A DNA stretch of 42,590 nt from positions 1 through 42,590 of the forward strand of contig JAKSHX010000005.1 of assembly GCA_024399155.1 (NCBI GenBank), read 5' to 3'. Below the pieces are notes generated by a model. It saw only the letters and a program-made list of their open reading frames with translations. It did no database searches and had not been told where the DNA came from. Each line of letters begins with the position of its first letter. Within the stretch, counting starts at the first letter, position 1. The translations under genes and the position numbers were made by a program. Below, in pieces: positions 1-9,286 of the stretch. The stretch comes from an archaeon. GTDB lineage: Archaea; Thermoplasmatota; Thermoplasmata; Methanomassiliicoccales; Methanomethylophilaceae.

Positions 1-77
1 ATATATTATCCAACGAAGAATTGTCTCTCTTAGCCACACCGACGTCCTTTTCGATGTTGTTTTCTGTACTAGTAAAT
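1..77 (-). other. coding-like tail beyond the BspA-type gene, +1 frame, runs off window
   Basis: Read leftward, the +1 frame relative to the stop of the LRR gene (TAA at 80-78) stays open to the window edge. It encodes a hydrophilic peptide containing ENNIEKDV and later SSLDNI. A very similar peptide (DNTEKNV...SSDNI) is encoded in the tail region of the TPR gene at about 2190-2255, so this is probably not random sequence. It may be a frameshifted C-terminus of the LRR protein, or the remnant of another gene. It is cut by the window edge, so its extent is unknown. Confidence 0.35.
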
Positions 78-1871
78 TTATTGTCTATGTTCAGTTGAAG
101 TCTCAGGTGTGGATCCAGTCTCGCTATTTCCTGGATTGGTATACCAACTCGCAAATTCGCGAATTTTCCTTGATTCATCTTTGAAAAAATGTCTTTTGAT
201 ATACATAATTGAGTTTTTTATGTCATGAGTGATGTTGGACGTGGTTTCTGAATATGGTTCAAAATTTTCCTCATTCATTTTCACAGAATCTGGTATACTG
301 ATATATTCAAGGCTAGAGCATCCAAAGAATGCGTTGTTGCCAACAGTTTCCACAGAATTGGGTATGATGACAGTTCCAAGTGTTTTTACATAATCGGGTG
401 TGGTGACGGATTCAAGTGAAGTGCATTCAGCGAATGCACAGACACCGATTTTTTTTACAGAATTTGGTATAATGACAGATTTGAGTAAGGTGCATCGAGC
501 GAACGCACAGTCATTTATAATTTCCACGGAATTTGGTATAATGATAGATTTAAGGTTATCACATCCAAAAAATGTACCGTTGTCAATAGTTTTCACAGAA
601 TTTGGTATAGTAACAAATTCAAGTGAAGTGCAGTTAAGGAATGCATGGCAACCAATAATTCTTATAGAACTGGACATAGTGATAGATTCAAGTGAAGTGC
701 ATCCACTGAATGCGAAGTTGCCGATAGTTTTCAGAGAACTAGATATAGTGACAGATTTAAGCTTACTACATCCATCGAATGCATTGTTGCCGATAGTTTC
801 CATAGAATTGGAGATAGTGACAGATTCAAGGTCATCACATCCATAGAATGCGGAGTCATTAATACCCTTCATAAATTTTGGTATAATGATAAATTTAAGT
901 TTGCGGCATTTATAGAATGCACGGGTACCAACAGTTTTTGTGGGTTTTGCAACAGTTTTCGTGGAATTTACTATATTTGTAGATTCGAGTGAGGTACAGT
1001 CAGCGGATGAAGGGTTGCTGACATTTCTTGCAGGATTTGGTGTATTAGTAGGTGGGGTGCAGCGATGGGATGTGCTGTTATTGATAGCTTCTGTGGAATT
1101 GAGTGTACTATTGACTGTAGTGTAGTAAGCAAATGCATGAATGCCGATTTTTGCAGAATCGGGTATTTTGATAGATTTGAGTGAAACACATCCATCAAAT
1201 GCATGATCACCGATAATTTTTATAGAATTGGGTATAATGACAGATTTAAGATCATGACATCCGAAGAATGTATGATCACCAATGCTTTCGACGGAATTGG
1301 GTATAGTGATAGATTTAAGAAAAAGACAGTAATCAAACGCATGGTCACCGATAGTTTTCACGGAATCGGGTATGATAATAGATTGGAGCAAAATGCAGTG
1401 ATTGAATGTATAGTTGCCGATGCTTTCTGCGGAATTGGGTATAACGATAGACTCGAGTCTAGTGCATCTATCGAATGTATGGTCACCGATAGTTCTCACG
1501 GAATCAGGTATATTAATAGTTTTAAGTGAGGCACATTTATAGAATGCAAAATCACCAATACTTTCTACAGAATCTGGTATGGTGACAGACTCAAGATTTT
1601 TAAGATTTGCAAATGTGTATTTTCCGATGGATGTGACACCATCGCCTATTTCTACCGATCTTATGTTATTGTTTCCCCATTTTTCTGAATCCCAATTAAA
1701 ATCGTTCATACTTCCGGAACCGGTTATCGTTAGCTTTCCATCATTGAATTCCCAACTAAGGTTGCCGTGTGTTTCACTTGAATCCCCTGACACATCAAAA
1801 CACATGACACTAGATAAAAACAAAAATGCGATCGTTAACGTTCCGAATAGTATGCCTGCCTTATGGTCCAT
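78..1871 (-). CDS. BspA-like leucine-rich-repeat surface protein
   Basis: A 597-residue secreted protein. Residues 1-25 form a typical signal peptide (basic start, hydrophobic core, then FDVSGDSS). Residues about 85-550 hold some 17 LRR_5/BspA units of 23 residues, with a consensus of the form SIxIPxSVxxIGxxAFxxC. The array splits into about 7 and about 10 units, separated by a degenerate Thr/Asn/Ser/Pro-rich stretch at roughly residues 248-310. One unit in the second block (PDYVKTLGTVIIPNSV) is truncated. No sortase-like signal or C-terminal membrane anchor is visible. BspA-family LRR proteins are known in bacteria and protists, and are common in gut Methanomassiliicoccales, where adhesion is assumed; that role is inferred here. 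The gene stands alone, leftward, about 560 bp beyond the TPR gene. Confidence 0.85.
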   Translation of the reverse strand: MDHKAGILFGTLTIAFLFLSSVMCFDVSGDSSETHGNLSWEFNDGKLTITGSGSMNDFNWDSEKWGNNNIRSVEIGDGVTSIGKYTFANLKNLESVTIPDSVESIGDFAFYKCASLKTINIPDSVRTIGDHTFDRCTRLESIVIPNSAESIGNYTFNHCILLQSIIIPDSVKTIGDHAFDYCLFLKSITIPNSVESIGDHTFFGCHDLKSVIIPNSIKIIGDHAFDGCVSLKSIKIPDSAKIGIHAFAYYTTVNSTLNSTEAINNSTSHRCTPPTNTPNPARNVSNPSSADCTSLESTNIVNSTKTVAKPTKTVGTRAFYKCRKLKFIIIPKFMKGINDSAFYGCDDLESVTISNSMETIGNNAFDGCSKLKSVTISSSLKTIGNFAFSGCTSLESITMSSSIRIIGCHAFLNCTSLEFVTIPNSVKTIDNGTFFGCDNLKSIIIPNSVEIINDCAFARCTLLKSVIIPNSVKKIGVCAFAECTSLESVTTPDYVKTLGTVIIPNSVETVGNNAFFGCSSLEYISIPDSVKMNEENFEPYSETTSNITHDIKNSIMYIKRHFFKDESRKIREFASWYTNPGNSETGSTPETSTEHRQ

Positions 1872-2180
1872 AAGCCTATGGCAGGATTATATGATGTTAA
1901 ATACCTATGTATGTCTCGTGGTCCGAAAACCTATATTTGATGTAACTTACTGTATTTTTTACCGTTTTTCTCTTTATGATTATCACTGATATACAAATTA
2001 TTAAAATCATATCGGTATGTAAGTTCCGGAGAAAGGTCTGAAATAATTGACAGATATGACGAATGGTACGTGTGGCACATATAATCGTAAAAATAATGTC
2101 AGGCGGACGTTTTAATGTTTATCTTGTACACAATTTGATAGTATGTAATGCAATAACCGAAGTCACAACGGTCACTGCAA
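1872..2180. other. intergenic region upstream of the LRR gene
   Basis: About 310 bp between the start of the LRR gene and the decayed tail of the TPR gene. It should contain the leftward promoter of the LRR gene. I see no convincing ORF, RNA gene or strong hairpin in it. Confidence 0.5.
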
Positions 2181-2434
2181 TTAACGTTGTATAATGTTGT
2201 CCGATGAAACATCGCCCTTCCTGTTAGTTGTATCAACGTTCTTTTCGGTATTGTCATTTTGTTTTTGATATACCCGCTTTTTTAATAACTGAGTCGTTAT
2301 TAAGAGGCTTTTCCTCATCATTGGCACACTTCAAAAGTTGAAGAGCATGTTCGTTAATTGGTTTATAAACGGGTGCTTCATATCCCTCGAACACAGATAT
2401 AATTGATGTGTCGGATGGTGGGGTGTATGAGTCA
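2181..2434 (-). pseudogene. out-of-frame C-terminal extension of the TPR gene
   Basis: The TPR frame ends at a TGA (2434-2432) right after an A5 run. The +1 frame from that point is open for about 60 codons and reads like real protein (DSYTPPPSD, then EGYEAPVYKPINEHALQLL, ending AGISKTK at a TGA, 2256-2254). Shifting +1 again gives DNTEKNVDTTNRKGDVSSDN and so on to a TAA at 2183-2181. This last part resembles the tail encoded at 1-70. A one-base deletion at each point would fuse both segments to the TPR protein. It may be a decayed C-terminus, an assembly error, or less likely a recoded tail. Confidence 0.45.
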
Positions 2435-5400
2435 TTTTTCTGGTTCTTGCACCTGTATTTCCGTTTTTATCTTTGCCTTGATAGAAGATGTGCGTGTGGA
2501 TTCTTCAATGTTTGATATGTTATGTCTATCCGATGTAACAGTGATTAACTCATTCTCAGTAGGCTGTTTTGTCATAGATTGAGATTCGATTGTTGTCTCT
2601 GACACGTTCTTTATTTCTTTCTCATTTGTTGCTTCGATAGGTTTCTTATCAAACTTACCTGTGAAAGTAGGTTTTGGCATAACCAATGGTAAAACGGGCA
2701 TTGCAACAGTTTCCTTTGAATTAGCCATATTTAGTAATTCAGTAACTGTTTGCTTGACTCTGCTGTCAACGTTGTTATGTATACATTGATTGAGTATCTG
2801 ACTCAGCCCAGCTTTATTTTCTTTGGATGCAAATATTGTTGCCATCGCAATAATTGCTTCTGAGTGTGTCGGATCCACTTCCATAACTTGTTCAAGTATC
2901 TTTTCGGCTGATTGTTCTTCATTACGTTTCAAAAAAATAGCTGCTACCCTAACCATGGAAAAGGTATCAGTATTATCCATCTGATATGCGGATGTATAGC
3001 TATCAAGAGCGATATCGTCCATCCCTGTTACTTCCTGGCACATACCACATAGACGATATGTTTCAGATGTTTGTACTCCCAACTTTATAGCCGTCTCATA
3101 TGAAACGAGTGCATCAGAATAGTCTCCAAGAATCATGTGTGAATCTGCATTGAATTTCCATATGATAGGGTTAAAGTGCTCAATATTTGATTTTACCTCT
3201 TCGACAACGTCTAGTACAGCACTATGATTATCCATAGCCATGAGCGCAGATATCTTGAGAATATAAGAGTCAGAATCTGATTGATCCACACCTATTGCTT
3301 TATTCGCATACTCAAGCGATTCTTCTAGCATACCGTCATTAAGCATCATCTTTGAAAGATGTTGCAGAACCATCTTATCGTTAGGATTAATGGAAAGTGA
3401 TTCGGTAAGCGTAGCTCTCGTTTTTATGCTGTTTTCTGATATCTCTGCTTTCTTCATTAAATAGTTAACATTGCCTGACTGACGCAATTCATCATAAATT
3501 TTTTTAGCCATATCATAACTTTGTAATTTTACATATGCTTCTGCAAGAAAATTTTTGGTCGATATATCCTCAGGTCTAAAATCTAATATGGTCTTGCATA
3601 TAGATACTTCCTCATCGAACTTACCCTGAGCGTGATATATTGATCTCATCATGTCCAGGATCTCATAATCTTCATCACTGAGCTTATCCTTGCCGATATT
3701 TAAGTTAGCGAGAATGCCAATAGCTTCGTCTAAATTATTGGCTTTAATATGTGCTTTAGCGTATATAATCGTCGTTCTCCTATCATCCGGCGTGAAACTG
3801 AGTATATTTTTACATACTGTCTTTGTCGCTTCGGTGTCTCCTTCTATAAAATATAGGTTACGCAATGCCGCCATTATATCAAGATTAAGAGGTTCTATTT
3901 TGGACGATAATTCAGCAATTATTCTCGCTTCGGAAGGCCTTCCGAGTCTTAACAGTATATTTGCTTTGCGCATGAGTGAATAAACATTGTCTGGGTAAAG
4001 TAATATCACTCTGTTTAGAGATTTGATGGCTTCGCTAAATTCACCTATCTTTTCTTCAACTGCCGCTTTAGATATCCAATAAACAGGATTGTCCAAATCC
4101 ATCAGTACTGCCCTATCATACGAAATTTCAGCAGCTTCGTAATCCTCAACTTTTTCTTCAGCCATTCCTTTAGAATACCAGACTATCGGGTTATTGTGAT
4201 TGAGCTCTATTGCTTTAGTGTAAGATTCTATTGCATCATGATATTTTTCTATAGCATATTCCGCATTACCTTTGATCACCCACATATCTGCTAAATCACC
4301 GTAAATGTTGACGCATCCCGTTATGATTTCTACGGCATCCTTATACCTGACATTTTTGACTAGTGATGTTATAATCTGCATGAAAAGAGTTGCGTCTCTT
4401 TTTATCGATAACGCATGACGATAGGCATCCAGAGCCTCCCTATCTTTACCCATTTTTTCATAGATTATAGCAGAATCCTTCACGATCTCTGCATCGTTTT
4501 GATACAAATTTATGATATTTTGACACACCGCAAGTGCACCATCATAGTCCGGTGGATTTTTTAATTTTAGAGCGTCTTTTTTGAGGGCAAGCGCATCTCT
4601 ATTGTGTGGATGTTCAACGAGTATATCATCAATGTACTTTAGTGACTTGTCTATCTGATTCAATTTCATATAAATTTTAGATGTGTGAATCAAGCAGTCA
4701 ACGTCGTGTGGCATCTTCTTAATCGCTTTTCTAGCAAAAACACGAGCACTTACGTATCTTTCTGAAGCATAATCATTCTTTGATGAAAGTAGATCAAGGA
4801 TAGGATTCTTACTTTCCATCTCCCTTACTTTACTAATAAGACTAGATGCCTCGGAATGCATCTGTAGTTGGATTAGAGCAGAAATGCTTTTGACATAGGC
4901 ACCAAAGTCAGCATAGTCGCTGCACAGGTATGTGTTAATATATCTCATTAATCCAGATCTGTCAACTAATGCTACTTCAACCTCAATCATCAATTCTAAA
5001 AGTCTACGATCACAAATACATCTGTCTTCTAATCTCTTACATATAACCAGAGATTTTTCGTATTCCCCAGCAAGCAAATGTACTCTCGCTGTCTCCATAA
5101 GAATGGAAAAATTTTTGTTCTCACAAGCCTTGGAATAGTAGATCGTAGCCTGACTATAATTATTCTCACTGGCAGTTATCCTTGCAATGGCAAGATCGAT
5201 GTCACACTCCATGCCTTCACGAATCATTTTTTTGAGATTCATTTTAGCATTTGATCTGCTACCATTTCTCCATTCGTAGTATGCATTATAGAGTTCACAA
5301 AATCTACCTTCACCTGTACTGAATGATAAATCGTGCACATCGCCATTCATCACATCAGCAATCATTTTACGATATTTCCAACCACATCTTGGCTCAATTG

Positions 5401-5878
5401 TCTCCAATTCCTGGTATACAGGCATAAAACGATCATCGAATGAATGACACCTAATGAAATGCGATTTCGCCGATAATGTGTTATTTTCCGATATATCTAC
5501 CAAACCACGGTAATATTCCCATAGTGAAACGTCAGAAATCACTGTCATTTTATCGAGAATTAATTTAGCGGAATCATACTCCTTCATTTCGATGAGTTTC
5601 CCAGATACTTTTAAATAAGGAGCACTGCTCGTTGAACTACACTTGCTTAATAACTCAATAAAAATTTTTTTAGCTTCACTCGGAAAGTAAAGGTTGATAA
5701 GGTCGATTATTTTGCAGGCGATTTTCGGGTTTACAACCTTTTCGACAGATGTCATTATCTTACGAAATTTATCCGCATTTTTCTTATGACCTTTAATTGC
5801 AGCTGACTCTAGAGCGATAAGTTGCCTCCATATCTTTATGTCATTGTGTTTTGTGAGTATTGGGGTTTCCCCATCCAT
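2432..5878 (-). CDS. large tetratricopeptide-repeat protein
   Basis: An 1148-residue protein made almost wholly of TPR-like helical pairs. The clearest tandem 34-residue units lie at about residues 520-650, with motifs such as AIEKYHDAIESYTKAIELN and DYEAAEISYDRAVLMDLDNP. Less regular repeats extend from about residue 90 to 1040. The last 100 residues are low-complexity, rich in Thr, Glu, Lys and Ser. There is no signal peptide and no membrane segment, so it is probably cytoplasmic. TPR arrays are protein-interaction scaffolds; no partner can be read from the sequence. It starts at ATG 5878, about 100 bp from the divergent tRNA-Gly. The reading frame probably once ran further (see 2181-2434). 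Confidence 0.8.
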   Translation of the reverse strand: MDGETPILTKHNDIKIWRQLIALESAAIKGHKKNADKFRKIMTSVEKVVNPKIACKIIDLINLYFPSEAKKIFIELLSKCSSTSSAPYLKVSGKLIEMKEYDSAKLILDKMTVISDVSLWEYYRGLVDISENNTLSAKSHFIRCHSFDDRFMPVYQELETIEPRCGWKYRKMIADVMNGDVHDLSFSTGEGRFCELYNAYYEWRNGSRSNAKMNLKKMIREGMECDIDLAIARITASENNYSQATIYYSKACENKNFSILMETARVHLLAGEYEKSLVICKRLEDRCICDRRLLELMIEVEVALVDRSGLMRYINTYLCSDYADFGAYVKSISALIQLQMHSEASSLISKVREMESKNPILDLLSSKNDYASERYVSARVFARKAIKKMPHDVDCLIHTSKIYMKLNQIDKSLKYIDDILVEHPHNRDALALKKDALKLKNPPDYDGALAVCQNIINLYQNDAEIVKDSAIIYEKMGKDREALDAYRHALSIKRDATLFMQIITSLVKNVRYKDAVEIITGCVNIYGDLADMWVIKGNAEYAIEKYHDAIESYTKAIELNHNNPIVWYSKGMAEEKVEDYEAAEISYDRAVLMDLDNPVYWISKAAVEEKIGEFSEAIKSLNRVILLYPDNVYSLMRKANILLRLGRPSEARIIAELSSKIEPLNLDIMAALRNLYFIEGDTEATKTVCKNILSFTPDDRRTTIIYAKAHIKANNLDEAIGILANLNIGKDKLSDEDYEILDMMRSIYHAQGKFDEEVSICKTILDFRPEDISTKNFLAEAYVKLQSYDMAKKIYDELRQSGNVNYLMKKAEISENSIKTRATLTESLSINPNDKMVLQHLSKMMLNDGMLEESLEYANKAIGVDQSDSDSYILKISALMAMDNHSAVLDVVEEVKSNIEHFNPIIWKFNADSHMILGDYSDALVSYETAIKLGVQTSETYRLCGMCQEVTGMDDIALDSYTSAYQMDNTDTFSMVRVAAIFLKRNEEQSAEKILEQVMEVDPTHSEAIIAMATIFASKENKAGLSQILNQCIHNNVDSRVKQTVTELLNMANSKETVAMPVLPLVMPKPTFTGKFDKKPIEATNEKEIKNVSETTIESQSMTKQPTENELITVTSDRHNISNIEESTRTSSIKAKIKTEIQVQEPEK

Positions 5879-5976
5879 ATTCGGTGCAATAAATTTCGTG
5901 TATATTGTATTGATGTTTTGGATGGCATGTAGAAACTGATAAGGTTAAAATAGAAGTTGTAAAATGAAGTAGTTGG

Positions 5977-6051
5977 GCAGCTGTGATCTAGGGGCTAGGA
6001 TTCAAGCCTTCCAAGCTTGTTGCGCGGGTTCGATTCCCGCCGGCTGCACCA
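5977..6051 (+). tRNA. tRNA-Gly (UCC)
   Basis: A full cloverleaf folds by hand. The acceptor GCAGCTG pairs with CGGCTGC. The D stem is ATCT/GGAT. The anticodon stem CAAGC/GCTTG encloses the loop CTTCCAA, giving anticodon UCC. The T arm is GCGGG-TTCGATT-CCCGC and the discriminator is A at 6048. CCA is encoded at 6049-6051. No intron. It reads GGA codons. Confidence 0.95.
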
Positions 6052-6106
6052 TATCTATCTATTTCTTGTGCGAATATCAGTCTTGCTCTTATGATAGCGT
6101 CAAATA

Positions 6107-6808
6107 TTGATATTGCAATTGAGTTGTATGGTTCTTAGGATGATCTCTAACATTACGGTGAATATTCATAAAAAGAAAATAAAAAATATGAATATCAGGG
6201 TTGCATCAGACTTCCGTGTGCACCTATCTGTTCCTATGAAAACATCCGATTACGTAATTAAAGAGTTTACAGAAACGAAAAGAAGATGGATCAGTGCTCT
6301 TGTAAAACTAAAAAACACTTCTACTCAGCGTCATAGTAAGGATACGATGTCAGTGCTCGGGGTATCATATAAGGTACATTCATGCACAGATCTAAATCCC
6401 ATATGCCGAATAATAGATAAGGAAAATATCATGGTGGCATTTCCTGATAGTTATTCATGCTGTAAAAAAGAAACGTTCATAAAAGAATGGTACCGATCAA
6501 TTCTCAAGTCTATTGTACCTGATATTCTGAAAAAGTGGCAAGATACTACAGGAATGCATTGCTCTGAGTGGCAAACTAGGCAGATGAGAACTAGATGGGG
6601 CAGTTGTAATACTCAAACTAAAAAGATTTGGTTAAGTGTCAAACTTGCCAAAAAATCACTGCCATGCATAGAATTTGTAGTACTTCATGAGCTGACGCAC
6701 ACAGTCGTTCCGAATCATGGACCTGATTTTAAAGCAATATTGGATAAATACATGCCAGACTGGAGAGAACGCAAGAAACTACTCAATTCTGACATTATAT
6801 CTGAGTGA
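6107..6808 (+). CDS. YgjP-type zinc metallopeptidase (DUF45/M48-like)
   Basis: A 233-residue protein of the YgjP family (PF01863, gluzincin-like). The zinc site is clear in the C-terminal half: VVLHELTHTVVPNHG gives HExxH plus the downstream His, and it is preceded by the family signature TRWGSCNTQTKKIWLS. The N-terminal half matches the usual beta-rich part with RWISALVKLKN. The start is uncertain: ATG 6107 gives the longest form, but ATG 6140 (MISNITVN) also fits the family. Substrates of this family are not established; many members sit next to type I restriction systems, which is not the case here. Its 3' end overlaps the convergent nuclease gene by 14 bp. Confidence 0.85.
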   Translation: MILQLSCMVLRMISNITVNIHKKKIKNMNIRVASDFRVHLSVPMKTSDYVIKEFTETKRRWISALVKLKNTSTQRHSKDTMSVLGVSYKVHSCTDLNPICRIIDKENIMVAFPDSYSCCKKETFIKEWYRSILKSIVPDILKKWQDTTGMHCSEWQTRQMRTRWGSCNTQTKKIWLSVKLAKKSLPCIEFVVLHELTHTVVPNHGPDFKAILDKYMPDWRERKKLLNSDIISE

Positions 6809-7772
6809 CAAATAGTTTAGGTACATCATCTAATAATAACTCGAAATGAAAACCATTTTGCTCGTACGTCACGGATTTGGCACCGTTTAAAGCTATAGAC
6901 ATCATTAACCTTGTTATACAAGTACTAATGTTGGTGAGATCTGCCCCGCCCATGTACATTTCAATATACTTTCTGAAATGTAACATATACTCGCCGGGCA
7001 TATTGTCTATTCTATCTGAAGTCAGAGTATCAACTACACCTGTGTCTTTCTCAGACCACTTCGGAGTTACGCCTTTTTCAATGTATTTTTTGAACCATTC
7101 CTCTGCGGTCTTCATCTCTTTGGAAATATTTTTCTTTTCCACAATGAAAATTGTAGTGTTATCGGGGGTAGGAACAAACATTTTCGGAGAATCGTAATCT
7201 TTTTCTTGAAGAAAACCCACAGCAAACACTATCCTCTTCAATCCTGCAAGCTCTGCATACAGCGATGCTTGTAAGTAATAATCTTCTGGAATTCTTTTGT
7301 TACCGTCCTCATCATACCATTGTGCCCTATCTGACGATGTTTTAATTTCAAGGACAGAGTCTCTGCTACCATTTATGCGTATATATCCGTCTACCATCCC
7401 ACCGAATATATTATTTGACTTAAAATGATCATAATAGCAATCTTTTTTGTTTATAGGTTCCTCGACGGTGACTTTATCATACGATGGCATAAACATTTTA
7501 TCTGTGAATATTAAACTCCAGTTCTCTCTGATATAAGACCGAATAATTGGCTCAATGATATTTCCAGCCTCAGTGTATTTCGTTGTTGTATCATCCCAGA
7601 ACAATCTTGCAATAAGACATGCCGCCTTAAATTCTGACATGTACTTATTTTTTCCCAGTACGGAGAGGAACCTAGATCCAGTTATTTTTCCATGCTTTTT
7701 CGGATCAAATTCTATTATTTTCTCGTTGATATCAATTTTTTTAATGTTTGCACGTTTTATATTTATGCCCAT
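6795..7772 (-). CDS. YqaJ-type recombinase/exonuclease (PD-(D/E)XK, RecB-like)
   Basis: A 325-residue nuclease-fold protein. The N-terminal GSRFLSVLGKNKYMSEF is the entry motif of YqaJ-like phage exonucleases (GxSxxxxxLG). It is followed by EAGNIIEPIIRSY, which contains the conserved G-xxxE. The catalytic core is GMVDGYI...VLEIKTSS, supplying Asp and ExK, and then YYLQASLYAELAG, which is the QxxxY motif IV of RecB-family nucleases. YqaJ enzymes act as 5'-3' exonucleases in viral single-strand-annealing recombination. A stand-alone copy with no phage genes nearby suggests a domesticated gene or relic, but no annealing protein is seen. Starts at ATG 7772, with a long AT-rich gap upstream. Confidence 0.75.
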   Translation of the reverse strand: MGINIKRANIKKIDINEKIIEFDPKKHGKITGSRFLSVLGKNKYMSEFKAACLIARLFWDDTTTKYTEAGNIIEPIIRSYIRENWSLIFTDKMFMPSYDKVTVEEPINKKDCYYDHFKSNNIFGGMVDGYIRINGSRDSVLEIKTSSDRAQWYDEDGNKRIPEDYYLQASLYAELAGLKRIVFAVGFLQEKDYDSPKMFVPTPDNTTIFIVEKKNISKEMKTAEEWFKKYIEKGVTPKWSEKDTGVVDTLTSDRIDNMPGEYMLHFRKYIEMYMGGADLTNISTCITRLMMSIALNGAKSVTYEQNGFHFELLLDDVPKLFVTQI

Positions 7773-8332
7773 GATAACGCCACTACTACGAGTTTAACAA
7801 ATTTAATTATTATAAAAAATTGATTAAAAGTAGTAAGTAAAAATTGTTCAAACAACGTAAAGTATCGTTAGTTCACTAAAAATGCAAATATTTTTCCTTT
7901 TGCTGACGAAATTCACTATGAATCGTGAACAATGACATCGGAATAAGATGCTGACGAGTACTCTTTAAAATCATTTATTATTGCTTATGATGTTTATCAT
8001 GATTGTATTTGTATTTCAAAAATAGAGTTTTGGTCCATCAATAGTTGTTGTGTAATCTTTTTCTCAAAAAGGAACAATTTCTTTCCTATATTTCTCAAAA
8101 GACGTACATATAATCTTAAAATTTGCAGATCATCTGATCATGTGCGTTAATAACACCACTACATAATCTATTATCTCCCGCTTTTTTCTATAATTTGCAT
8201 TATACATTTTATAATTACACGAGTTTTTGTCAACAAACGATAGTGAATGATTTTCAATAAAAATTCATAATTCATTAATTTAACATATTAACAATTTTAA
8301 TGATGTACTAAGTGGCATTGAGAGAAAAATTA
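7773..8332. other. 560-bp AT-rich intergenic region
   Basis: It lies between the start of the YqaJ-type gene and the end of the DUF1848 gene, both leftward. The only structure I note is a short palindrome GATCATCTGATC near 8128. No convincing ORF on either strand, no tRNA, no CRISPR-like repeat. It should contain the promoter of the nuclease gene. Confidence 0.5.
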
Positions 8333-9256
8333 TCAAAAATCAGTAATGCGGGCACTCTTACGACTACCAATCTTGATTATCCTATCGCTGTCATTTATTT
8401 TCCCATACAAAAAAAGATTATTTGGATCGTAAACACGACGCTCCCTTTGGAATCCACTGCTATGATTTGCGTAGCAATAAATGCAATTGTGCATACACGT
8501 ATCATATGCGCCAATATCAATACATTTGACACATAGACATCCATCCCTGTAGGGGACGGACTGTTTTTCATAGGGAATATTAAGCGACTTTAATACTCCA
8601 CTGTCAATGCATCCTTTATGTTCAATGCCAAACCTGATATGGTCTGATGTTTCGCAGCATGATGTCACCACTATCCCTCTAGGATTAAGAACTTTGGGCA
8701 TCATCCTTAAAAATGATTCTTCGTCTTTCTTATTCGCAGGCCCCAGTATATTTTTTTCATACTTTTCCGATAGCTTGTCGTAATATGTGAGAAAACTGAA
8801 TGTACACTTTTTGGTCTTTCCCTCAAGTTTTTTAGACATGTGTGTAAGATTGTTATGGTGAAACTCCATGCCATACTTTCCAAAAAATATCACAGGGTCA
8901 TATCTCCACAACATTCTATCTGTACCAATCTTGTCAGATATTCGAATAAAAGAATCTATAACATCTTCGTATTTTGGCACATTTGGTTCTATGTCTCTTT
9001 CATAAGGATTGATAGTCACTTGAAATAACAACTGATAACCCATCTCGATAATTTCATCGAGGTAGTTCTCTAGCGGCATAGGATTTTTCGTAATGAATAT
9101 TATACAGTCTACATCTCTCTTCTTTAATGAAATGTCGTAAACTACACTCTTCTGTATAGGATTTCGAACGAACACACGACCACCACGCAGCCTGTTCATA
9201 AGCCATTCCATATGAAATGCTGGTATGTCTGTTCTCCTACTTGCACAAATTATCAT
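8333..9256 (-). CDS. DUF1848 family protein with C-terminal Cys cluster
   Basis: A 307-residue protein using the ATG at 9256, which gives the usual family start MIICASRRTDIPAF; a longer form from 9274 is possible. The N-terminal half has the DUF1848 pattern: SRRTDIPAF, RVFVRNP, then CIIFITKNP. The C-terminal part carries a dense Cys set, CLCVKCIDIGAYDTCMHNCIYCYAN, whose CxxxCxYC resembles a radical-SAM cluster motif placed at the wrong end. An iron-sulfur or zinc site is therefore likely. Relation to the SplB-like radical SAM group has been suggested for the family, but I cannot confirm an enzymatic activity. It is divergent from ogt across about 30 bp, so promoters overlap. Being beside two alkylation-repair genes hints at a repair-linked job. 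Confidence 0.75.
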   Translation of the reverse strand: MIICASRRTDIPAFHMEWLMNRLRGGRVFVRNPIQKSVVYDISLKKRDVDCIIFITKNPMPLENYLDEIIEMGYQLLFQVTINPYERDIEPNVPKYEDVIDSFIRISDKIGTDRMLWRYDPVIFFGKYGMEFHHNNLTHMSKKLEGKTKKCTFSFLTYYDKLSEKYEKNILGPANKKDEESFLRMMPKVLNPRGIVVTSCCETSDHIRFGIEHKGCIDSGVLKSLNIPYEKQSVPYRDGCLCVKCIDIGAYDTCMHNCIYCYANHSSGFQRERRVYDPNNLFLYGKINDSDRIIKIGSRKSARITDF

Positions 9257-9286
9257 TCCAATGCCATATTCCAAATCCGATAAATA

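Noticed and set aside
400-1529. Several rightward ORFs opposite the LRR gene
   Set aside because: They mirror the 69-bp repeats of the LRR gene on the other strand; repetition alone keeps them open.
320-1660. Regularly spaced repeat, considered as a CRISPR-like array
   Set aside because: Units are degenerate 69-bp coding repeats of an LRR protein with no distinct spacers.
6795-7772. Cas4 or CRISPR-associated nuclease instead of YqaJ
   Set aside because: No array or cas gene nearby, no C-terminal Cys cluster as in Cas4, and the N-terminal motif fits YqaJ.
8312-8536. 74-codon rightward ORF overlapping the end of the DUF1848 gene
   Set aside because: Antisense to the conserved Cys-rich end of DUF1848; no motif of its own.
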